Source of the DNA: JANWHZ01 sp035545555
GTDB taxonomy: Bacteria; Patescibacteriota; Saccharimonadia; Saccharimonadales; UBA4665
Direction: 5' to 3'
Assembly (NCBI GenBank): GCA_035545555.1
Contig: DASZYD010000008.1
Location: 1-16,904, forward strand
DNA length: 16,904 nt
Shown here: in pieces, positions 1 through 7,710 of the stretch
How the letters are laid out: each line of letters opens with the position of its first letter
Numbering within the stretch: position 1 is the first letter of the stretch
The notes under the pieces: generated by a model
Told to the model about the DNA's origin: nothing
Seen by the model: the letters and a program-made list of their open reading frames with translations, nothing else
Databases searched by the model: none
Made by a program: the position numbers and the translations under genes

Positions 1-60
1 GCCGCTGCCCGGACGACCAGCAATCGTAATAATATGCTTGTGTGCTTGAGGTGTTTCCAT
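1..60 (-). CDS. P-loop nucleotide kinase, N-terminal 20 residues only (cytidylate/adenylate kinase-like)
   Basis: The gene runs off the left edge; only the first 20 codons are visible. They read METPQAHK followed by a hydrophobic strand and GRPGSG, the beginning of a Walker A loop. A strand-plus-GxPGSG at the extreme N-terminus is typical of cytidylate and adenylate kinases and related (d)NMP kinases, so a nucleotide or small-molecule kinase is likely, but the substrate cannot be told. The ATG start is supported by a -10 box TATAGT (72-67, minus) ending exactly 6 bases before it, with no Shine-Dalgarno site, the same leaderless layout seen across the window. It lies 46 bases downstream of lepA on the same strand. 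Confidence 0.55.
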   Translation of the reverse strand, partial: METPQAHKHIITIAGRPGSG

Positions 61-72
61 AAGCGCACTATA
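61..72 (-). promoter_or_regulatory. -10 box for leaderless transcription of the P-loop kinase
   Basis: TATAGT lies at 72-67 (minus), followed by 6 bases and then the ATG at 60. Transcription would begin at or next to the A of the ATG. No clear -35 element was identified. Confidence 0.5.
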
Positions 73-106
73 GCCTGCCGGTAGTAATCATGCAAGCTGC
101 AGCGTC

Positions 107-1885
107 TTAGTCACGTTTCAGCATGACGGTGAACGCTTCGGCGGGTATCTGCACCTTACCGAACTGCTTCATGCGCTTCTTACCTTTGGCCTGTTTGGCC
201 AGGAGTTTTTTCTTGCGCGACACGTCGCCGCCATAGAGGTACCCCGTGACATCTTTGCGGTAGGCACTGATATCCTCACGGGCGATAAACTTACCGCCGA
301 TGGCCGCCTGCAAGCTGACCTGGAAGTTCTGGCGTGGGATCACCTCTTTGAGCTTACCTACTACCTCATGGCCGATGCTTTGTGCCTCTGAACGGTGCAC
401 CATCAGACTCAAGGACGGTACCATCTGCCCGGAAACGTAGAAATCGACGCGTACCAGGTCTTCGGTGCGGTAATCGTCCAGCTCGTAGTTGAATGAGCCG
501 TAGCCGCTGGTGATGCTTTTGAGCTGGTCATAAAAGTCGGTCAGCAGGTTGGCCAGCGGTGCTTCAAAGGTGACCAGCGCCCGCGTATCCACATAGCTCA
601 GGTTCTTGTGGATGCCGCGTTTGCTGACGACGAGCTGGATGACCGGCCCGACATAGTCCTGCGGCACGACGATTTCGCCCTTGATCCATGGCTCGCGGAT
701 CTCTTTGATCTGCGCCACATCGGGCAGGTCGGCGGCCGATTTAATATCGACTTCGCTGCCGTTGGTCATCAGCACGTGGTAGTCGGTCGACGGGTTGGTG
801 ACGACCAGGTCGAGATTATATTCCCGTTCCAGCCGTTCGCGCACGATGTCCATGTGAAGCAAGCCGAGGAAGCCGATGCGCACGCCGAAGCCGAGCACGG
901 GCGAGTTTTCCGGCGCGAACTGGAGCGCCGAATCGCTGAGCGACAGTTTTTCGATCGCGTCTTTCAGGTCTTGGTACTGCTCGTTGCTCTCCGGGAAGAA
1001 GCCGGCGTAGACAAACGGCCGCACATCCTGGTAGCCCGGCAGCGCCAGTACGGCCGGCGCGCGGGCCAGCGTTACCGTGTCACCCACCCGGGCTTCACGG
1101 GTCGACTTGAGATTGGTGACGATGTAGCCGATCTCACCCGCCTGCAGCCCGCTACCCGGCACCATATCGGGCCTAAGCGCGCCGATCTCCAGCGCCAGCG
1201 CCGGCACGTCCGTCGCCATCATCTTGATCTGGTCGCCCTTGGTAATAGCGCCGTCAAACACGCGCACATACAGAATGACACCGCGGTAATCATCGTAGTA
1301 ACTGTCAAAAATGAGCGCTCGCGTTTCGGCTCCCGCCGCCGGCTTTGGTGCCGGCACATCGGCCACAATCCGCTCCAGCACCGCCTCGACACCCTGGCCG
1401 GTCTTGGCAGAGATGAGGAGGATATCCTCCTGTTTGCAGCCCAGCAGGCTGACAATTTCGGCACTGGTCTTTTCCACATCGGCGGCGGGCAGATCGATTT
1501 TGTTAATGATCGGAATGATCGTCAGGCCGGCCGCGATTGCCAGATATACGTTGGCCAACGTTTGCGCTTGCATGCCTTGCGTCGCGTCGACCACCAGGAG
1601 CGCTCCTTCGCAGGCCTCCAGGCTGCGTGAGACCTCGTAGCTGAAGTCCACGTGGCCGGGCGTGTCGATCAGGTTCAACTCATACCCTTTATATGCCATG
1701 CGTACCGGCGCAAGCTTGATAGTGATGCCCTTCTCGCGCTCCAGATCCATCCGGTCGAGCAGCTGCGCCTTCATGTGACGCTTATCCACGGTGCCGGTCA
1801 GCTCAAGCAGCCGGTCGGCCAGGGTAGATTTACCATGGTCGATATGCGCCACGATACAAAAATTACGGATATGCTGCTGGTCCAT
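107..1885 (-). CDS. lepA: Elongation factor 4 (LepA), ribosome-associated GTPase
   Basis: 592 residues, close to the usual ~600 for LepA. The GTPase domain shows all G motifs: G1 AHIDHGKS (13-20), G2 in EKGITIK (about 51-57), G3 DTPGH (74-78), G4 NKID (128-131) and G5 SAK (159-161). The C-terminal LepA-specific domain ends in a basic stretch (SRKKKLLAKQAKGKKRMK) followed by the usual conserved tail. EF4 acts on ribosomes at elongation and initiation and can back-translocate them; it is cytoplasmic and partly membrane-associated. The start MDQQHIRNFCIVAHIDHGKS is the family's normal N-terminus. The gene lies 16 bases downstream of murJ on the same strand. A -10-like TATAAC ends 8 bases before the ATG, so it may be transcribed alone and also by read-through from murJ. 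Confidence 0.97.
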   Translation of the reverse strand: MDQQHIRNFCIVAHIDHGKSTLADRLLELTGTVDKRHMKAQLLDRMDLEREKGITIKLAPVRMAYKGYELNLIDTPGHVDFSYEVSRSLEACEGALLVVDATQGMQAQTLANVYLAIAAGLTIIPIINKIDLPAADVEKTSAEIVSLLGCKQEDILLISAKTGQGVEAVLERIVADVPAPKPAAGAETRALIFDSYYDDYRGVILYVRVFDGAITKGDQIKMMATDVPALALEIGALRPDMVPGSGLQAGEIGYIVTNLKSTREARVGDTVTLARAPAVLALPGYQDVRPFVYAGFFPESNEQYQDLKDAIEKLSLSDSALQFAPENSPVLGFGVRIGFLGLLHMDIVRERLEREYNLDLVVTNPSTDYHVLMTNGSEVDIKSAADLPDVAQIKEIREPWIKGEIVVPQDYVGPVIQLVVSKRGIHKNLSYVDTRALVTFEAPLANLLTDFYDQLKSITSGYGSFNYELDDYRTEDLVRVDFYVSGQMVPSLSLMVHRSEAQSIGHEVVGKLKEVIPRQNFQVSLQAAIGGKFIAREDISAYRKDVTGYLYGGDVSRKKKLLAKQAKGKKRMKQFGKVQIPAEAFTVMLKRD

Positions 1886-1899
1886 ATCCGTTAGTTATA
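1886..1899 (-). promoter_or_regulatory. Possible -10 element of lepA
   Basis: In the murJ-lepA gap the minus strand reads TATAAC, then 8 bases, then ATG. There is no Shine-Dalgarno site at usable spacing (GGAT directly touches the ATG). The hexamer departs from TANNNT at its last base, so this is weaker than the other promoters here. Confidence 0.3.
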
Positions 1900-1901
1900 C
1901 C

Positions 1902-3530
1902 TTAGAAGGGGTTGATCTGTACAGGTTTGGTAATGATCCGCTTTAGCCGCTCCAGCAGCGGCCTTACCTCGTCCAGCCCGAACAGTGCCGACATCGCAAT
2001 GTGTACGCTTATGACAACCAGGCTGATGAGCAACAGCTTGCCGCCAAGGGTGACGATACCGCGGTCGTGCAGCCCGAGCGGGTAAAACGACAGCATGACG
2101 TAGCCGGTGATGATGCTAAAGCCGCTGACCGAGACAATCCGTGCACAGCCGCCCCAGAAGATACGGTCGAACAGCTGGTGGTCGCGGATCAGCATGATCG
2201 TCAGCAAAATAGACACCTGGACCATCGCCACGACCGATTGCGCGATAGCCAGCCCGGCGATGCCATATGCCGACGGCTTGGCCCACATATACACCAAGAT
2301 GATGTTAAGGGCGATGATAAACACCGAGACGAACAGCGGTGTCTTCGTGTCTTTTTGGGCATAGAACCAACGCGAAAGCAACGTATAGAGGGTGCCGAAG
2401 AAGATGGCACCCACGAGATAGCCAAGGATCAGGGGAATGTGGTAGTCATCGGCCGTAAAGATGAGGCGCGCCAGATATGCCCGGGCGAAGAACGCAATCA
2501 CCACGATCGGTGCCGTGATCCAGATCATGGCACGCAGCACCCGTAAGAAATCCTTTCGGAAGAGGTCGGGCCTGCCCTGGCTGAGCCGGGCGTTCAGGCG
2601 CGGGAAGGCGGCAGTCGAAATGGCCGTGCCGATCAGTAGAATCGGCGCCGTGCTCAGCGTATAGGCATTGTTGTAATAGCTGACGAAGCCGGTACCCAGG
2701 TTGCGGGCAAAGTGGGTCTCGATAATCGACTCCAGCTGGTCGATGCCCTGATCAAGGCCGCGCGGCGGCAGCTGGCGCAACACCGTGTGGAAATCATGGC
2801 TACGCCACAGAATCCGCGGCCGCCAGTTGAAACGCACCCGGCGCATCCCTGCGAATACTACCAGCAGCTGCAGGAGCGCGCCGATGATTGCCCCGAGCCC
2901 CAGCCCGACGATGCCCAAATGCCATGGTCCGCCATGATGCGGCGGTACCTCGCTGAACAGCTCCGCGCTGATAATAATACTCAGGTTGTAAAACAGCGGC
3001 GCGATGGCAAAGAAAAAGAATCGCCCCAGCGTCTGCTGCATGCTGGTAAGGATGCCGGAAACGGTGAATAAGAGCGGGTTAAACGCCAGCAGGCGCATGA
3101 TGGTCGCCGTGGTAGTAACCTGCTCCGGCGTCATGCTTGGCGCCACCACGTACTCCACGAGCGGTTTGGCAAATAGGAAGATGAGCACGCCCACCGCCGC
3201 CATAATGAGCGCCAGCAGGTTGAGCAGGCTCGACGATAACTCCCACATGCCTCGCCGGTCACCCTTGTGCAACCGGTCCGACAAAATGGGCATAAACGCC
3301 ACGCCGAGCGCGCCGGCTGCCAGCGTGAAGAAGAAAAAGTCGGGGATGTTGAAGGCGGCAAAGTAGGCGTCGGTACTATGCGGACCGAGCGCCAGGAAGT
3401 TGGCATTGACCAGCTTGGTACGAAGCAGCCCCAGCACCTGGCCGATCAGTGACGTCGCCATCAACAGCACCGCGACATTGCTGATCGAGACGCGCCGTTT
3501 TGGTTTTTGCGTTTGGGCGGGTGGATTCAT
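1902..3530 (-). CDS. murJ: Lipid II flippase MurJ (MviN family)
   Basis: 542 residues, almost entirely hydrophobic segments joined by short loops, as expected for the 14-helix MOP-superfamily flippase that moves lipid-linked peptidoglycan precursor across the cytoplasmic membrane. A basic cytoplasmic N-terminus (KPKRR) precedes the first helix. The family signature is clear: GLLRTKLVNANF (about 34-45), TDAYFAAFNIPDFFF (about 53-67) and LAAGALGVAFMPILS (about 70-84). Arg37 and Asp54 fall in these conserved blocks. ATG is the only sensible start because an in-frame TAG lies 5 codons upstream. Unlike most genes here it has a real leader: TATACT (3570-3565) lies 34 bases before the ATG, giving roughly 28 untranslated bases, with no obvious Shine-Dalgarno site in them. 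Confidence 0.95.
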   Translation of the reverse strand: MNPPAQTQKPKRRVSISNVAVLLMATSLIGQVLGLLRTKLVNANFLALGPHSTDAYFAAFNIPDFFFFTLAAGALGVAFMPILSDRLHKGDRRGMWELSSSLLNLLALIMAAVGVLIFLFAKPLVEYVVAPSMTPEQVTTTATIMRLLAFNPLLFTVSGILTSMQQTLGRFFFFAIAPLFYNLSIIISAELFSEVPPHHGGPWHLGIVGLGLGAIIGALLQLLVVFAGMRRVRFNWRPRILWRSHDFHTVLRQLPPRGLDQGIDQLESIIETHFARNLGTGFVSYYNNAYTLSTAPILLIGTAISTAAFPRLNARLSQGRPDLFRKDFLRVLRAMIWITAPIVVIAFFARAYLARLIFTADDYHIPLILGYLVGAIFFGTLYTLLSRWFYAQKDTKTPLFVSVFIIALNIILVYMWAKPSAYGIAGLAIAQSVVAMVQVSILLTIMLIRDHQLFDRIFWGGCARIVSVSGFSIITGYVMLSFYPLGLHDRGIVTLGGKLLLISLVVISVHIAMSALFGLDEVRPLLERLKRIITKPVQINPF

Positions 3531-3564
3531 GACAGTCGGAGCTTGCTAGGGTTACTGTTACCAC

Positions 3565-3570
3565 AGTATA
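3565..3570 (-). promoter_or_regulatory. -10 element upstream of murJ
   Basis: TATACT on the minus strand in the 139-base ftsH-murJ gap. A TTGACC (3588-3583) sits upstream but only 12 bases away, too close for a standard -35 element. The predicted start site would give a leader of about 28 bases. Confidence 0.4.
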
Positions 3571-3669
3571 GAGCATCCGGCCGGTCAACACAGCCCTTGA
3601 CATACGGCTCATATGGTACGCGCGCCGCCTCTCGGAGCGCCGGCAACATACCACGAACGGCGGCAACGG

Positions 3670-5538
3670 CTAGTACAACGCCGCGGCTTTGGGCATGGTG
3701 GCGCCCTTGAAGAGTTCTTTGACTTCCTCGCCGTCGACGGTTTCTTTTTCGAGCAAGCGGTCTTTCAGCGCCTTGATGAACGGTACGTTAGCCTTAATAA
3801 CCGCACGGGCCCGGTTAGCCGCTTCGGTGATGAGGTGCTCTACCTCATCGTCAATCACTTTGGCGGTTTCGTCAGAGTAGTTGCGCTCGTTTACCAGCTT
3901 GTCGAACACCATACCTTCGTCTACGTGGAATACCTGGTCGCGCAGCTTCGCGCCCATACCCTGGTTGACGACCATATCGCGGGCGATCTCGGCCGCTTTT
4001 TGCAGGTCGGTACGGGCCCCAGTGGTGATGCGATCGGGGCCATAGAAGATCTCTTCGGCGATGCGGCCGCCCAGCGCCCGGGCAAGCACATCCTTAAACT
4101 CGATGAGTGAGGTGTAGACGTGGTCCTCCGGCGGGATAAACCAGGTCACGCCGCCGGTGCCGCCGCGCGGGATGATGGTCACTTTGTGCACCGGATCGCT
4201 ATCCGGCAGCACATGGCCGACGATAGCGTGGCCGGCTTCGTGGTAGGCGGTCAGTTCTTTCTCTTGTTCGTTCATCACCTTGCTCTTGCGCTCCGGCCCG
4301 ATGGCAACGCGCTCGAATGCTTCGGTAACGTCTTGTTCGCTAATCTCCGCATGGCTGCGCCGGGCGGCGATAATGGCCGACTCGTTCGCCATGTTCGCCA
4401 GATCGGCGCCCGATGAGCCGGCGCTCTTGGCAGCCAGTGCGTCCAGATCAACGCCCTTGGCCAGCGGCTTCTTTTCGAAGTGCACTTTGAGGATTGCCAG
4501 GCGGTCTTTGCGGTCCGGCAGATCGATATTCACCCGGCGGTCAAAGCGCCCGGGGCGCAGCAGCGCCGGATCGAGCACGTCAGCGCGGTTGGTCGCCGCC
4601 AATACGATAACGGTTTGCCCCTGTTCAAAGCCGTCCATCTCAACAAGGATCTGGTTGAGCGTCTGCTCGCGCTCGTCATGCCCACCCCCCATGCCACTGC
4701 CGCGGCGGCGCCCGACAGCGTCAATCTCATCGATAAAGATGATGCACGGCGCGTTCTTCTTCGCCTTGGCAAACAGATCACGCACGCGGGATGCGCCCAC
4801 ACCCACGAACATCTCGACGAACTCCGAACCGGAAATGCTGAAGAACGGCACGTTCGCCTCGCCGGCGACAGCCCGGGCGAGCATCGTTTTGCCGGTGCCG
4901 GGCGGCCCGACCAAGAGCACGCCTTTTGGCACCCGCGCGCCCATGCTGGCGAACTTCTTCGGGTACTTCAAAAACTCAACGACTTCTTGCAGATCCTGCT
5001 TGGCCTCGTTGCTGCCGGCCACGTTTTCAAAGGTCACCTTCTCTTTTTCGTTGCCGTACAGGCGGGCACGACTCTTGCCGAAGCTGAGTGCCTGGTTGCC
5101 CTGCCCCTGCGCACTGCGCAACATAAAGAACAGTAGGGCCGCGATCAGCAGGGTCGGTACGATCGTCGTCCCGATCGTCAGCCATATGGAGTCGCCGTTT
5201 GACTGCGGCTTGGCCGTGATTTGCACCTTGGAGTAGTCAAAGCCTTCGTCTTTGAGCGTCGCATTCGGTTCGGTGTACGTCTTGAGCGTGGCCTGGCTGC
5301 TGTTCTTTTTGGTAATATCCAGCTCGTTGCCGTTCACGACAATCTTGGCGTACTCGCCGGCATTCGACTGCTGCACTGCATCAGTGAGCGGAATCTCTTT
5401 GAGTTGTGCCGGCTGTTTGGCAGCAGCAATGATGATGAGCCCAAACAGGATGATGAGTGCTACAAAGCCAATATTCTTGAGGTTACGGGAGCCGCCTGCA
5501 CCAGACCCGCTGCCTTTGGTGGGAAGTTTTCGATTCAT
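3670..5538 (-). CDS. ftsH: ATP-dependent zinc metalloprotease FtsH
   Basis: 622 residues, normal for FtsH. Order: Gly-rich cytoplasmic N-terminus; TM1 (about 23-40); an extracytoplasmic domain (41-118); TM2 (about 120-140); AAA+ domain with Walker A GPPGTGKT (211-218), Walker B IIFIDEID (266-273) and second region of homology ATNRADVLDPALLRPGRFDRR (315-335); then the M41 protease domain with the zinc motif HEAGH (433-437). A hexameric membrane protease of this kind unfolds and degrades damaged membrane proteins and short-lived regulators. The ATG is set by TATAAT (5552-5547) ending 8 bases before it. A GGAGG occurs at 5560-5556, but it lies upstream of the -10 box and cannot be in a transcript made from that promoter. 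tilS ends 34 bases upstream on the same strand. Confidence 0.98.
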   Translation of the reverse strand: MNRKLPTKGSGSGAGGSRNLKNIGFVALIILFGLIIIAAAKQPAQLKEIPLTDAVQQSNAGEYAKIVVNGNELDITKKNSSQATLKTYTEPNATLKDEGFDYSKVQITAKPQSNGDSIWLTIGTTIVPTLLIAALLFFMLRSAQGQGNQALSFGKSRARLYGNEKEKVTFENVAGSNEAKQDLQEVVEFLKYPKKFASMGARVPKGVLLVGPPGTGKTMLARAVAGEANVPFFSISGSEFVEMFVGVGASRVRDLFAKAKKNAPCIIFIDEIDAVGRRRGSGMGGGHDEREQTLNQILVEMDGFEQGQTVIVLAATNRADVLDPALLRPGRFDRRVNIDLPDRKDRLAILKVHFEKKPLAKGVDLDALAAKSAGSSGADLANMANESAIIAARRSHAEISEQDVTEAFERVAIGPERKSKVMNEQEKELTAYHEAGHAIVGHVLPDSDPVHKVTIIPRGGTGGVTWFIPPEDHVYTSLIEFKDVLARALGGRIAEEIFYGPDRITTGARTDLQKAAEIARDMVVNQGMGAKLRDQVFHVDEGMVFDKLVNERNYSDETAKVIDDEVEHLITEAANRARAVIKANVPFIKALKDRLLEKETVDGEEVKELFKGATMPKAAALY

Positions 5539-5552
5539 ACGCGGGTATTATA
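5539..5552 (-). promoter_or_regulatory. Near-leaderless promoter of ftsH
   Basis: A consensus TATAAT (5552-5547), then ACCCGCGT (8 bases), then ATG. The predicted start is 0-2 bases before the codon. The block is nearly the same as that before the four-TM gene at 14799. Confidence 0.6.
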
Positions 5553-5572
5553 CAGCCTCCGATTGTGACATG

Positions 5573-6460
5573 CTAGCGCTCCTGCAGAGCGAGTGCTAAC
5601 TCCTCTTTTCCGACGCGTAGCGTTGCCCCGCCAATGGCATCAACGCGCGCGCCGGCAGGCAGGGTCTTGGCCGCTACCACCACCCGCTCAAGCGTTGCGG
5701 CATTGAAGGAACGGACATCATTGGCACGCAGCCAGGCCGCCAGCAGCTCTTTAGCAACGTCGTGCGGCAGCATGATGAACTGTCGCCGGTCCAAGCGTGC
5801 CTTGCTAGGCCGGCAATCTAACAGCCCGGCTAATTCCTTGTCCAGCTCTTTATTTACATCGCGCATATGAGCAATGATACCTAGCAGCCGGCGACGATCG
5901 GCCGCGTCAAAGCGCGGCAGTATATGATGGCGGATGTAGTTACGCGCATACGAATCATCAGTATTCGTGCTGTCCTCGCGCCACTGCAGCTGCTGCTCGA
6001 CGGCATACGCCCGAAGGTCCGACTTTGGTATGTCCACTAATGGGCGCAGCAGATACCCGCTGCTGGCAAGCGCCGTGAGCCCACGCCGGCCAGTGCCGCG
6101 TAGCAGGTTCAGGATTGCCGTTTCCAGCACATCATCCTGCTGGTGCGCCGTAATAATCGCCTTGGCAGCGTACTGCCGGCGCACCCGTTCTAAAAACGCG
6201 TAGCGCGCCGCGCGCGCCGTTGCCTCGCTTGCGCCGGCACCCAGTCGCCCCTCCTCGTAGACAAACGGCAGGCCGTGCCGTGCCGCCGTCGTCTGTACCA
6301 ACTGCCGGTCCTCGGCCGAATCCGGCCGGATGCCATGGTCAAAGTGAGCAACGATCAGCTGCAAACCCGGGCAGCGCGCCAGCACATCCAGCAGCACCAT
6401 CGAATCCACGCCGCCGCTCACGGCCAGCACGTACGTTCCCGGCTCAATCTCTATATGCAT
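5573..6460 (-). CDS. tilS: tRNA(Ile2)-lysidine synthetase TilS, compact form
   Basis: 295 residues from the ATG at 6460. TilS uses ATP and lysine to convert C34 of the CAU anticodon of tRNA-Ile2 to lysidine, switching decoding from AUG to AUA and charging from Met to Ile. Seen: the PP-loop SGGVDS (15-20), HFDHGIRPDSAEDR, the EATARAARY block, TAHQQDDVLETAILNLLRGTGRRGL, RPLV, and DSTNTDDSYARNYIRHHILP. It is shorter than the ~430-residue E. coli enzyme; only about 100 residues follow the catalytic domain, consistent with a short-type TilS. The reading frame is open upstream to 6853, but that part overlaps the divergent gene. The ATG at 6460 has TATAAT ending exactly 6 bases before it and begins at the family's normal N-terminus. 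The likely substrate tRNA is at 12146-12221. Confidence 0.95.
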   Translation of the reverse strand: MHIEIEPGTYVLAVSGGVDSMVLLDVLARCPGLQLIVAHFDHGIRPDSAEDRQLVQTTAARHGLPFVYEEGRLGAGASEATARAARYAFLERVRRQYAAKAIITAHQQDDVLETAILNLLRGTGRRGLTALASSGYLLRPLVDIPKSDLRAYAVEQQLQWREDSTNTDDSYARNYIRHHILPRFDAADRRRLLGIIAHMRDVNKELDKELAGLLDCRPSKARLDRRQFIMLPHDVAKELLAAWLRANDVRSFNAATLERVVVAAKTLPAGARVDAIGGATLRVGKEELALALQER

Positions 6461-6485
6461 AGACTTATTATATAATCTTATCAGT
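6461..6485. promoter_or_regulatory. Bidirectional leaderless promoter, tilS / ITPase gene
   Basis: The whole 25-base gap is one promoter. The palindrome ATTATATAAT (6467-6476) gives TATAAT to both strands. On minus it ends 6 bases before the tilS ATG. On plus TATAAT (6471-6476) ends 9 bases, and the overlapping TAATCT (6473-6478) 7 bases, before the ATG at 6486. There is no room for ribosome binding sites. Confidence 0.65.
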
Positions 6486-7052
6486 ATGCACACCCTGGTC
6501 TTTGCAACCGGTAATGATGAGAAGTTCGAGATTGCCCAGGCGGTCTGTGCGCCGCTTGGCCTACCGCTGGTGCAGCGCAAGCTCGACATCGACGAGATCC
6601 AGGACGAAGACAGTGAACGTATCGTTCGCGACAAGGCACGCAAAGCGTTTGAGCAGCTCAAGCTGCCGGTGGTGGTGAGCGATGACTCATGGAATATACC
6701 CGGCCTCAATGGCTTCCCCGGCCCGTACATGAAGTCTATCGACCATTGGTTTACGCCGCAGGATTTCCTCAATCTTACCCGCCCGCTTGCCGACCGGCGC
6801 ATCATCCTCATACAGCTGCTTGCCTTCCAGGACGAGCAGGGCAGCCATGTCATCCACTTCGACCACGCCGGTACCTTGCTTACCGAAGCGCGCGGCCGCT
6901 ACGGCAAACCGCTCCAAAAAGTGGTGACCATGCCCGGCGACAACGGCTTGAGCATTGCCGAGGCCTACGACCGCGGCACCGTCCACGCCGAGCGCGACGT
7001 CGCCACCGGCTGGCGCGAGCTGGCCGCATGGCTCAGCAGCAACCGCCCGTAG
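6486..7052 (+). CDS. ITPase/HAM1-family nucleoside triphosphate pyrophosphatase
   Basis: 188 residues. The family hydrolyses non-canonical purine NTPs (ITP, dITP, XTP) to the monophosphate plus pyrophosphate, cleansing the pool used for DNA and RNA. Seen: the N-terminal ATGNDEKFEIA (7-17, the TGN-x2-K motif), DEDSERIVRDKARKAF (about 40-55), and the catalytic block DDSWNIPGLNGFPGPYMKSI (66-85). That last block matches eukaryote- and archaea-type ITPases (GLPGPYIK) better than the bacterial RdgB form (GAPGVYSAR). The usual C-terminal SHR motif is not recognisable; the end reads ERDVATGWRELAAWL. Substrate range may therefore differ. The start is fixed by the shared promoter at 6461-6485. The next gene begins 24 bases downstream with its own -10 box. 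Confidence 0.8.
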   Translation: MHTLVFATGNDEKFEIAQAVCAPLGLPLVQRKLDIDEIQDEDSERIVRDKARKAFEQLKLPVVVSDDSWNIPGLNGFPGPYMKSIDHWFTPQDFLNLTRPLADRRIILIQLLAFQDEQGSHVIHFDHAGTLLTEARGRYGKPLQKVVTMPGDNGLSIAEAYDRGTVHAERDVATGWRELAAWLSSNRP

Positions 7053-7061
7053 GCACCGCGG

Positions 7062-7076
7062 TGCTATGATGGAGTG
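7062..7076 (+). promoter_or_regulatory. Extended -10 leaderless promoter of the methyltransferase
   Basis: TGC-TATGAT (7062-7070) is an extended -10; the hexamer ends 6 bases before the ATG at 7077. The GGAG at 7071-7074 is too close to the ATG to serve as a Shine-Dalgarno site. Confidence 0.55.
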
Positions 7077-7682
7077 ATGCACGATCAAGCCACCATTGCC
7101 GCCTACGACCGGTACGCCGAAGCCTATGATACAGAGGTGATTGAGTTCTGGCAGCATTTCCCGGCTTCATTCACCGATGCCTTCCTGGCAGCCCTGCCCG
7201 GCAAACAGGTACTCGACCTTGGCAGTGGCAGCGGCCGTGATGCGCTTCTATTGCGCGACCATGGCCTGGCTGTCACGTGCCTTGACGCCTCAGCGGCGAT
7301 GGTCGCCATGACCACCCGGCTCGGCTTCACATCGTATCAGGCCGATTTTGCGCACATCCCGTTTACCTCAGCTTCGTTCGATGGCGTCTGGGCATATACC
7401 TCGCTCCTCCACATCCCCGCAGCAGACATGCAACGGGTACTCCGAACACTCCATACGCTCATTCGGCCCGGCGGTGCACTGGTACTCGGCATGATCGAGG
7501 GCGATACCGCCGGCATGGTAGAACGCCCCTCGATGCCGGACGCCGCGCGCTATTTCCACTACTACGGACGCGAGGAACTGCGGAGGCTCGTTGAGCCCGC
7601 CGGTTTCGCTTTCCGATCCGAACAAGCTTACCGCCCGCACAGCAAGACTTACCTCAATCAGCTCTACCGGCGCAGGCCCTAG
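7077..7682 (+). CDS. Class I SAM-dependent methyltransferase, target unknown
   Basis: 201 residues from the ATG at 7077; an in-frame GTG at 7074 would add one residue but does not fit the promoter spacing. Motif I is QVLDLGSGSGRDALLL (44-59), followed by the acidic residue at the end of strand 2 (TCLDAS, Asp70) that binds the SAM ribose. The block FAHIPFTSASFDGVWAYTSLLHIP corresponds to motifs III/IV, and RPGGALVLGMIEG to the motif after strand 5. This is the methyltransf_11/25 type of small cytosolic enzyme that modifies small molecules or proteins; nothing specific to RNA or DNA binding was seen. Its target cannot be assigned from sequence. It ends 20 bases before the -10 box that drives the RNA/tRNA-Met unit. 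Confidence 0.8.
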   Translation: MHDQATIAAYDRYAEAYDTEVIEFWQHFPASFTDAFLAALPGKQVLDLGSGSGRDALLLRDHGLAVTCLDASAAMVAMTTRLGFTSYQADFAHIPFTSASFDGVWAYTSLLHIPAADMQRVLRTLHTLIRPGGALVLGMIEGDTAGMVERPSMPDAARYFHYYGREELRRLVEPAGFAFRSEQAYRPHSKTYLNQLYRRRP

Positions 7683-7699
7683 TCAACAGATACAAAACC

Positions 7700-7708
7700 T
7701 GCTACAAT
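7700..7708 (+). promoter_or_regulatory. Extended -10 promoter for the structured RNA / tRNA-Met unit
   Basis: TGC-TACAAT (7700-7708) is an extended -10. Transcription should begin near 7715, about 138 bases before tRNA-Met, an unusually long leader for a tRNA gene. No convincing -35 was found 16-18 bases upstream. Confidence 0.5.
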
Positions 7709-7710
7709 TC

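Noticed and set aside
608..1630. 340-codon open frame on plus, antisense to lepA
   Set aside because: His/Arg/Asp-rich translation with no recognisable domain, fully opposite the unmistakable lepA gene; a typical artefact of high GC.
4280..5236. 318-codon open frame on plus, antisense to ftsH
   Set aside because: Low-complexity Ser/Arg/Pro translation opposite the conserved AAA+ domain of FtsH; no promoter or start signals of the kind seen elsewhere.
6461..6853. N-terminal extension of tilS to 6853
   Set aside because: It overlaps the divergent ITPase gene and encodes non-TilS sequence; the ATG at 6460 fits family length and promoter spacing.
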